Positions 23,100-29,131 of a stretch of DNA of 34,517 bases are shown piece after piece. The DNA is from Armatimonadota bacterium (GTDB taxonomy: Bacteria; Armatimonadota; Zipacnadia; Zipacnadales; VGFC01), in assembly GCA_016869045.1 (NCBI GenBank), contig VGFC01000001.1, positions 1 to 34,517 of the forward strand. The letters are read 5' to 3'. The translations under genes and the position numbers were made by a program. Positions within the stretch are counted from its first letter, which is position 1; every line of letters starts with the position of its first letter. The notes below the pieces were generated by a model, which was not told the DNA's origin, searched no databases, and saw nothing but the letters and a program-made list of their open reading frames with translations.

Positions 23100-23153
23100 A
23101 GGGACTGTCCCGTTGCCTGCCCGCCTTTGGCAGGCAACGAGGACTGTCCCCTG
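23100..23153. repeat. nested palindrome GGGACTGTCCC with inner stem
   Basis: GGGACTGTCCC, then GTTGCCTGCC, a 7-nt loop, GGCAGGCAAC, and GAGGACTGTCCCC form a nested inverted repeat between the DUF2207 gene and the methyltransferase. The inner stem is 10 bp. No T-run follows, so it is a repeat element more than a terminator, though it could reduce read-through into the next gene. Confidence 0.7.
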
Positions 23154-23178
23154 TTGGTCGTGTCGATGGCACCTCAAC

Positions 23179-23901
23179 ATGGCACGCCCGGACCTTCCCG
23201 ACCCCGAACCGTCCCTTCGCCTCGCCGAGTGGCTCGCCGGGCCGCGCGGGCGACTCCTGCGTCGGGCGCAGATCGGCCAACGGCGGCGCGTGCTGGAGGT
23301 GGGTTGCGGCCACGGCTTCGTAACCGAAGAGCTGGTCCGGCGGGTTCCCGGCCAAGTGGTAGCCCTCGACCGCGACATCCGCCCGGCAGCCTCGCGGGGC
23401 GTGCCCGGCGCGCAGCTCGTTCGGGCCGACGCCGCGGCTCTCCCCTTCGGTGACGCCTCGTTCGGCCTCGTCCTCTTCCAGAACACGCTGCTGTGGGTCA
23501 GTGACCCTCGGGTCGCCATCGAAGAGGCGACACGTGTGCTTCTGCCGAGGGGCTGCCTTCTCGCCATCGAGCCGGACTTCGGTGGCATGATCGAGTACCC
23601 GCCGGAGATCGCGCTGCAGGACGTGTGGCTGCGGGCGCTGGCGGCCTGTGGCGCCGATCCGCTGATCGGACGCAAGCTGCCGGGGATGTGCGAACGGACA
23701 GGCCTGGAGGTGTGGACCGAACTGCAAGGCTTCCCCCAGCCGGTCGGCGAGACGACCACCGGCCTGCTACGCGGACTGCCCCTGACCGACCACGACGAGA
23801 CGCGGGTCTGCCGGGCCGAGGAGCGCCTCGCCTCGCGGAGCGGAACCTGGGAGCCGTTCGTCCACGTCCCGTACTTCCTGATCGCGGCCACGAAGCGCTG
23901 A
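23179..23901 (+). CDS. class I SAM-dependent methyltransferase
   Basis: The product is 240 aa from ATG 23179 (MARPDLPDPEPSLRLAEWLA); the ribosome site is weak and the start follows a palindrome. Motif I is VLEVGCGHGFVTEELV (from residue 38), followed by VVALDRDIRPA (acidic residue for the ribose), VRADAAALPFGDASFGLVLF (motifs II/III of the Methyltransf_11 type) and EATRVLLPRGCLLAIEPDFG. The C-terminal part is variable and would select the substrate. The gene is 86 bp beyond the DUF2207 gene on the same strand and may be the last member of the radical SAM cassette, but the gap and the palindrome leave it possibly independent. Substrate unknown. Confidence 0.85.
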   Translation: MARPDLPDPEPSLRLAEWLAGPRGRLLRRAQIGQRRRVLEVGCGHGFVTEELVRRVPGQVVALDRDIRPAASRGVPGAQLVRADAAALPFGDASFGLVLFQNTLLWVSDPRVAIEEATRVLLPRGCLLAIEPDFGGMIEYPPEIALQDVWLRALAACGADPLIGRKLPGMCERTGLEVWTELQGFPQPVGETTTGLLRGLPLTDHDETRVCRAEERLASRSGTWEPFVHVPYFLIAATKR

Positions 23902-24007
23902 GCGGGCCTAACCGTCACTCTCCGGACCAACCCTCCGGGATGGCCCCCGAGCTGAGCATCGCCCCCCGCGCGGTCGCACCCTGCGGGCGTTGAGGACGTA
24001 ATGTGAA

Positions 24008-24037
24008 TTGACACCCCGCGACGCGATGGCGTATACT
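24008..24037 (+). promoter_or_regulatory. sigma70-type promoter for secD
   Basis: TTGACA (24008-24013), an 18-bp spacer and TATACT (24032-24037) form a near-consensus promoter about 58 bp before the secD ATG. Confidence 0.75.
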
Positions 24038-24046
24038 CTCGCTTCG

Positions 24047-24064
24047 TACCCGGGTTCGGGTACC
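24047..24064 (+). promoter_or_regulatory. hairpin at the start of the secD leader
   Basis: GTACCCG, a GGTT tetraloop and CGGGTAC form a perfect 7-bp stem at or just after the expected transcription start. It may stabilise the mRNA 5' end or serve as a binding site. No T-run follows. Confidence 0.45.
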
Positions 24065-24094
24065 ATGTAAGGCTGTGTCAGAGGTAGGCTCCGA

Positions 24095-26311
24095 ATGCAG
24101 TACCGACCCAAGCTCTGGATCGCAATTCTGCTGGCGCTTCTGGTCTGCGGATTCGAGATCGGGTTCCAGCCGATTCGCTTCATCCACCACAAGCAAACCA
24201 TGGAGGCGGCGGTCGATTTCGACCTTGGTCAGCCGGCCGCGACCGATGAGGCGGGACTGACGGAGAAGCTCGCGACAATCCGCACTGAACTGGCCGCGGC
24301 CGGCCTCAAAGAGCAGGCGATCAAGGACCTCCGCTTCGTGACCCCCTCGCGCCTGCGCCTGGCGACAACGGCCCTCACCGACGAGCAGCGGAACACCGAC
24401 AAGAGCATGGCCCTTTCGACCCTCCAGAAGCAGTTCAAGGGTGTGAAGGCGATCGATGCCGCCCCTGAGGACGCTGAGGCGGCCAACGCCGTGGCTCGGA
24501 TGGGGCCGATCGGCGTGTTCCGGCCCGTTCCGAACGTCCGGCTGGGGCTGGACCTCCAGGGCGGCGCCCATGTCGTCCTCCAGTGCAAGCCCAGCACCGA
24601 GATGACCTTCGCGACCCCTGAGGACCGCCCGATGTGGGCCGAGGCGAAGGGCAAGGAGAGCGAGAAGCCCGCCGAGCCGGCCGCCAAGGAGACCAAGTCC
24701 GAGACCAAGACGGAGACGAAGGCCGAGGAGAAGGCGGCGGAGTCCAAGGAGGGCAAGGAAGCCCCGTCCGAGGAGACCGGGACCGAAGAGAAGGCCTCGG
24801 AGACCCCCGAAGCCAAAGAGCCGCCCCCCGCCGAGACCAAGAGCGAGACCAAGACCGAGTCGTCCCCCGGCGGACCGTGGAAGCCCGGCGAGACGAGAGA
24901 GTCCTTGCTCGCCAAGATCGAGAAGCTGCTGAAGGACGAGGGCGTGCCGGCCTTCGAGGCCGGCGCTCCGGCGCCCAACCGGCTCCTCGTGAAGACACAG
25001 AGCACCTCGGAAGAGCAGGTCACCCAGCAGCAAGACGCCATCCTCAAGTGGCTCAACACGCGCTATGAGGGCGTGAAGATCGACGCCGGCAAGCCCTCCA
25101 GCGTCTTCGTCACCCGAGACACGGCGGCCAAGGCGAAGCATATCATCGACCTGCGGCTGTACAGCATGAGCGAGATCAAGGAGCCGATCGTGCAGACGCA
25201 GGGCCAGGATCGGATCATCGTCGAGCTGCCCGGCGTCAAGGAACCCGAGCGCGTCACCAAGATCCTGCAGAGCACGGCGCAACTGGAGTTTCGCCTCGTG
25301 CCGGAACGCTACAGCTGCCCGGGCGCCGGCGACAACGACTACACCTCCTGGGAGGACTCGCAGACCGGACAGCGGGTGACCGAGCGGCGCGTGCTCGACG
25401 AGTCGCCCGTTCAGTTCACCGGTGCGGACCTCAAGCCAAACGCCGCTGTCGTGCCGTCCGACGTGCCGAGTCAGTTCGAGGTACAGTTCGAGATCAAGGA
25501 GAGCCGCAAACGCGAGTTTGCCGAGTTCACCCGCAACAACGTCGGTCGCATCATGTCGATCATCCTGGACGACGAGACCAAGATGGCGCCGGTCATCAAG
25601 AGCGAGATCCCCGGTCAGGGCGTCATCTCCGGCGACATGGACGCCCAGGACGCGGGGGAGCTGCGTCTGCTGCTGAACGCCGGTGCGCTGCCGGTGCCGT
25701 TGGAGATCGTGGAGAACCGCACCGTCAGCGCTACCCTGGGCGAGAACGCGATCCGCCAGAGCATCATCGCCGGCATCGTCGGCTTCATCCTGGTCGCGAT
25801 GTTCATGGTGGCCTACTACCGGCTCCCGGGTCTGCTGGCCGACTTCGCTCTGACGCTCTACGTCGTGCTCCTGCTCGCCTTGCTCTCGACCTGGTCACCC
25901 ATCCAGACGACGCTGACCCTGCCCGGGATCGCGGGGATCATCCTCTCGATCGGCATGGCGGTGGACGCGAACGTCATCATCTTCGAACGCATCCGTGAGG
26001 AGCTGCGGGTCCGCACCACAACGCGCGCCGCTGTCGAGGCCGGCTTCCATCGCGCCTGGCCCGCGATCCTGGACGCCAATGTCACCACCGTAATCGGCGC
26101 CGCAGCCCTGTACTTCTTCGGCACCAGCTCCATCAAGAGCTTCGCCGTGACACTGCTGCTGGGTGTCTGCACCCACCTGTTCACTGCCGTTACCGCCTCC
26201 CGGTGGCTCGTCCACATCGTTGCCCGCACCCACCTCGGGGAGAACCGGGCCCTGTTCGGGGTGGAGCCCCTCGAGACCCCCGCCGTCGCACCGGCGGGCG
26301 GCTCCGAGTAG
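24095..26311 (+). CDS. secD: protein translocase subunit SecD
   Basis: SecD forms with SecF the proton-driven membrane complex that assists late steps of Sec export. The product is 738 aa, longer than many SecD proteins. TM1 is at about 8-26, the first periplasmic (P1) region contains VRLGLDLQGGAHVVLQC, and the C-terminal RND-type block of five helices (about 560-720) contains GMAVDANVIIFERIREELR and the motif region near SAVAALYFFGTSSIKS-type sequence. Between about 185 and 262 lies an inserted low-complexity stretch rich in Glu, Lys, Thr and Pro (AKETKSETKTETKAEEKAAE) that most SecD proteins lack. It has its own promoter, and secF follows after a palindromic repeat. Confidence 0.95.
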   Translation: MQYRPKLWIAILLALLVCGFEIGFQPIRFIHHKQTMEAAVDFDLGQPAATDEAGLTEKLATIRTELAAAGLKEQAIKDLRFVTPSRLRLATTALTDEQRNTDKSMALSTLQKQFKGVKAIDAAPEDAEAANAVARMGPIGVFRPVPNVRLGLDLQGGAHVVLQCKPSTEMTFATPEDRPMWAEAKGKESEKPAEPAAKETKSETKTETKAEEKAAESKEGKEAPSEETGTEEKASETPEAKEPPPAETKSETKTESSPGGPWKPGETRESLLAKIEKLLKDEGVPAFEAGAPAPNRLLVKTQSTSEEQVTQQQDAILKWLNTRYEGVKIDAGKPSSVFVTRDTAAKAKHIIDLRLYSMSEIKEPIVQTQGQDRIIVELPGVKEPERVTKILQSTAQLEFRLVPERYSCPGAGDNDYTSWEDSQTGQRVTERRVLDESPVQFTGADLKPNAAVVPSDVPSQFEVQFEIKESRKREFAEFTRNNVGRIMSIILDDETKMAPVIKSEIPGQGVISGDMDAQDAGELRLLLNAGALPVPLEIVENRTVSATLGENAIRQSIIAGIVGFILVAMFMVAYYRLPGLLADFALTLYVVLLLALLSTWSPIQTTLTLPGIAGIILSIGMAVDANVIIFERIREELRVRTTTRAAVEAGFHRAWPAILDANVTTVIGAAALYFFGTSSIKSFAVTLLLGVCTHLFTAVTASRWLVHIVARTHLGENRALFGVEPLETPAVAPAGGSE

Positions 26312-26337
26312 GGCGGCGATCTGCACTCGTTTGTAAC

Positions 26338-26391
26338 GTAGGGGCGCGATTCATCGCGCCCGATCGTGTAGGGGCGCCATTCATGGCGCCC
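26338..26391. repeat. 54-bp composite palindromic element between secD and secF
   Basis: GTAG plus GGGCGCGATTCATCGCGCCC (26338-26361), a 6-bp joint, then GTAG plus GGGCGCCATTCATGGCGCCC (26368-26391). The two palindromes start 30 bp apart. The same pair, with the same spacing, occurs at 21249-21303 and 33181-33234. Confidence 0.9.
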
Positions 26392-26426
26392 GCCCACGCT
26401 CCAATCGCGTAGGAGGGAGTCTCTCG

Positions 26427-27812
26427 GTGGACCTGTTTCGCAATCGGCGCTGGGATCTCGTGGGGAAAGCGTGGCTCTGGTACACGATCTCCGTCGCCAT
26501 CACGATTCCCGGCCTGATCATGTGGATGGCCGCGGGCCTCAACCTGGGGATCGACTTCACGGGTGGGGCCATCATGAAGTACGAGTTCGCGCAACCGCTC
26601 GCCGCCTTCCCGGGTGGCGAGCCGGCGGCGATGGAGGCGGTGCGCCGCGTCGTGGCGAGCCGCGAGGTCGGCTACGAGAAGAACGAGGTCCAGGTGGCCG
26701 ACCAACGCTGGGTCATCGTCCGCATCAACGAGTTCAGCGAGGAGCAGCGGAAGGTCGCCCAGCAGAAGATCCAGCAGGCCCTCGAGAAGACCCTCGGCTC
26801 GAGTTGCGGCGCGGTCACCCAGGCCTCCGACGTCGAGTTCGTCGGACCGGTCGTGGGGGAGGACCTCAAGCGGGGCGCCGAGTGGGCCCTCATCGTCGGC
26901 GTCGGTGGCATCCTCATCTACGTCTCGTTGCGGTACCGCTTCCGCTTTGCCGTGGCCGCCATCATCGCTCTCGTTCACGACGTCCTGATCCTCACCGGCG
27001 TCATGGCCCTGCTGCGGGTCGAGGTGAACTCGCCCTTCGTGGCGACGATCCTCACCGTCTTCGGCTACTCCATCAACGACACCGTCGTCATCTTCGACCG
27101 CATTCGAGAGAACCAGACCCTCCATCGCCAGGCGCCCTTCGCGGCGACGGTCAACTCCAGCCTGCTCCAGACGATGGCCCGGTCGGTCAACACGGTCCTG
27201 ACCGTCGAGATCACCCTCATCTGCCTCTACTTCTTCGGCGGGGCTTCGATCAAGCCGTTTGCCCTCTCGCTGATCGTGGGCATCACCTCCGGGTGCTACT
27301 CCTCCATCTTCAACGCCAGCCAGCTCCTCGTGACCTGGCAGCGCATGTGGGAGGGCGGAGCCGGTCAGAAGCTCTGGTGGCGCGCCATCCTCGCCCTGGC
27401 GCCCGCACTCGCCATCGGCGTCACCCTGGAGCTGATCGCCAGCCGCTTCGAGCTGAACCGCCTGTACCCGTTCACCAAGGTGCCGGCCCTCTACTGGATC
27501 GCGGTGCTTTCCTACGTCGTCGGCCTGCTGCTGACGAAGTACTTCTCCGTCGGCGCCCTGCGGGTGCTGGCGGGTGTGCCTGCCTCCCGCGGCGGCGTCC
27601 CGGCCCGGGCCGCTGCGCCCGCCAGGCCCGTCGTCTCCGCGGCCGCGGGCGCTGCGGGCCTGCCGACGTCGGGCGGGGCCCCCGGCACGAGCGCCATGGA
27701 GGCCGCCTCGGCCGCCGCCGCCGAAGCCCGCCGCGAGGAGCGCCGCGAACGCCGCGAGCAGCGCAAGACCAAGGACAAGCGCAAGGCGGGCGATCGCAAG
27801 AAGAGGTTCTGA
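26427..27812 (+). CDS. secF: protein translocase subunit SecF with extended C-terminus
   Basis: The product is 461 aa (SecF is usually about 300) from GTG 26427 with TAGGAGGG upstream. The core (1-315) has TM1, LGIDFTGGAIMKYEF at the start of the periplasmic domain, VVGEDLKRGAEWALIVGVGG, and the RND helices with GYSINDTVVIFDRIRENQ. After the sixth helix come two further hydrophobic segments (about 322-342 and 355-375), then an Ala/Pro/Gly linker and a strongly basic end (RREERRERREQRKTKDKRK) that may contact ribosomes or lipid head groups in the cytoplasm. Partner of the SecD encoded upstream. Confidence 0.95.
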   Translation: MDLFRNRRWDLVGKAWLWYTISVAITIPGLIMWMAAGLNLGIDFTGGAIMKYEFAQPLAAFPGGEPAAMEAVRRVVASREVGYEKNEVQVADQRWVIVRINEFSEEQRKVAQQKIQQALEKTLGSSCGAVTQASDVEFVGPVVGEDLKRGAEWALIVGVGGILIYVSLRYRFRFAVAAIIALVHDVLILTGVMALLRVEVNSPFVATILTVFGYSINDTVVIFDRIRENQTLHRQAPFAATVNSSLLQTMARSVNTVLTVEITLICLYFFGGASIKPFALSLIVGITSGCYSSIFNASQLLVTWQRMWEGGAGQKLWWRAILALAPALAIGVTLELIASRFELNRLYPFTKVPALYWIAVLSYVVGLLLTKYFSVGALRVLAGVPASRGGVPARAAAPARPVVSAAAGAAGLPTSGGAPGTSAMEAASAAAAEARREERRERREQRKTKDKRKAGDRKKRF

Positions 27813-27842
27813 CGGCAGGAGTCACGAGCCGGCAGTCAGGGG

Positions 27843-27866
27843 AACGGCGACGGCAACGTCGCCGTT
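27843..27866. terminator. GNRA-tetraloop hairpin between convergent secF and DUF4139 genes
   Basis: AACGGCGACG, a GCAA loop and CGTCGCCGTT form a perfect 10-bp stem in the 55-bp gap between convergent genes. No long T-run is present on either strand (GTCACTTCGG follows on +), so it may be a bidirectional barrier or 3'-end stabiliser instead of a classic terminator. Confidence 0.45.
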
Positions 27867-27867
27867 G

Positions 27868-29109
27868 TCACTTCGGCCGGACAGGCCCGAGGCGAACGCG
27901 CCTGCCCTGGCGCTTGATGAGGCGGTACGAGAGCGTTTCCTTGCCCTGGGGCGCCAGGTCAACGCGGAAGGTCACTTCGTTCATCCCCTCCTCCACGTAG
28001 GGCACATCCGCCGCGACGTCCCAGACGCCGGGCACGGTGTCGGTGTACTCGACGGTCACCGGGTGCGTCCCGTAGTTCTGCAGCTCCACCTCGACCCACT
28101 CCCGCTCGTCGTAGCCCTCCACCTGGTCGAAGCGGTCGAACTCGAAGTTCGTGCGCTGCTGCTTCATCACCCGTCGTTCGGCGGCGACATCCGGCGTCGC
28201 CCCCAGGTCGATCTCGCACTCCTCCCCGATCGGCGTGTAGGGGACCTTCGCCGAGGGCTGCGGCAGCGTCCCGTTCGGCGTGACGGCCATCACCTGCGCG
28301 TCGGCTCCCGCGACGGGAATCTCCCCTAGCCCCGCCTCGGGCGTGTTCCCGAACACCACCACTCGGTGCACGCCATCCCCGTACTTCGCGGGATGCAGCC
28401 GATACAGAATCTGCGCCTCCGTCAGCCTGATCTTCGCCAGAAAGGACGCCGTGTAGGTATCCTCCAGCGTCAGCCGCGGCGGCGAGCCAATGTCGTAGAC
28501 ATAGCGCTCGGACAGGCCGCTCCCGGCGGCGGAGGGTGGGTTCTTCCTCTGGTCCCGGTAGGCGGGGAGTGTCTTCCACGCGGCGTCGGCGAGGTTCTCG
28601 ATCAGCCGCAGCTCGCCCACGACGAGCCGCACCTCCGGGCCCTCGAACTCCTGCCCGCTGCGGTTGCGGAGCTCCACCAGGCCTTCGAGTTCGACGGCGC
28701 CGCCGGCCTCGTCGAGCGTCAGGCGGTAGTAGGGCTTCCAGTCGATCCCGCTGGTGAGGTAGGTGATCTCCAGGTCCCGCGGGCCGGGCGTCTGCGCCGT
28801 CAGCCGCCAGCGCATCGCCTCGCGCTTCCCCGGCGGCTGCGCGGGCGCGCTGACCGTCACGCCCTCCGGCGCGCGCAGGCTCAGGGACGACCCATCGACC
28901 GCCGCCGCCGGCCACTCGACAGATACGTCCGCCGTCCCGGCCGGCAGCAGCACCGTCCGCACCTCGCGCACGAGGGTAATGTCCGCGTTCCCGTAGACCA
29001 CGAGGCTGACCGCCGCCCGCGGCGGCGAGAGCGCGACCGACACCTCGGCGCGCGCCCCGGACGCCAGCCCAAACGCCATCAGCACGGCACTCACGCGCAG
29101 GACATGCAT
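27868..29109 (-). CDS. secreted DUF4139 (MuiA-like) protein
   Basis: The product is 413 aa with GGGAGGAG nine bases before the ATG and a signal peptide (about 1-21, ending GARA). Residues about 22-100 form a beta-rich N-terminal domain (VVYGNADITLVREVRTVLLP). The DUF4139 region follows, with YLTSGIDWKPYYRLTLDEAG and VELEGLVELRNRSGQEFEGP, its usual landmarks, and ends in VTVEYTDTVPGVWDV. Proteins with this domain (mucoidy inhibitor MuiA family) are envelope proteins of unresolved function. It follows the hydrolase gene by 22 bp and is the last gene of the minus-strand envelope operon. Confidence 0.85.
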   Translation of the reverse strand: MHVLRVSAVLMAFGLASGARAEVSVALSPPRAAVSLVVYGNADITLVREVRTVLLPAGTADVSVEWPAAAVDGSSLSLRAPEGVTVSAPAQPPGKREAMRWRLTAQTPGPRDLEITYLTSGIDWKPYYRLTLDEAGGAVELEGLVELRNRSGQEFEGPEVRLVVGELRLIENLADAAWKTLPAYRDQRKNPPSAAGSGLSERYVYDIGSPPRLTLEDTYTASFLAKIRLTEAQILYRLHPAKYGDGVHRVVVFGNTPEAGLGEIPVAGADAQVMAVTPNGTLPQPSAKVPYTPIGEECEIDLGATPDVAAERRVMKQQRTNFEFDRFDQVEGYDEREWVEVELQNYGTHPVTVEYTDTVPGVWDVAADVPYVEEGMNEVTFRVDLAPQGKETLSYRLIKRQGRRVRLGPVRPK

Positions 29110-29131
29110 CGGCTGAATCTCCTCCCGACGC

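Noticed and set aside
21293-23137. 614-residue minus-strand frame opposite the DUF2207 gene
   Set aside because: The plus strand has signal, TM and DUF2207 features; the minus product is low complexity with no recognisable domain.
23100-23153. Rho-independent terminator after the DUF2207 gene
   Set aside because: The stem is strong but no T-run follows on either strand; the repeated GGGACTGTCCC marks it as a palindromic repeat element.
26471-28000. 509-residue plus-strand frame overlapping secF
   Set aside because: It is out of frame with the conserved SecF motifs, and its composition (His/Arg/Pro) is that of a shadow frame.
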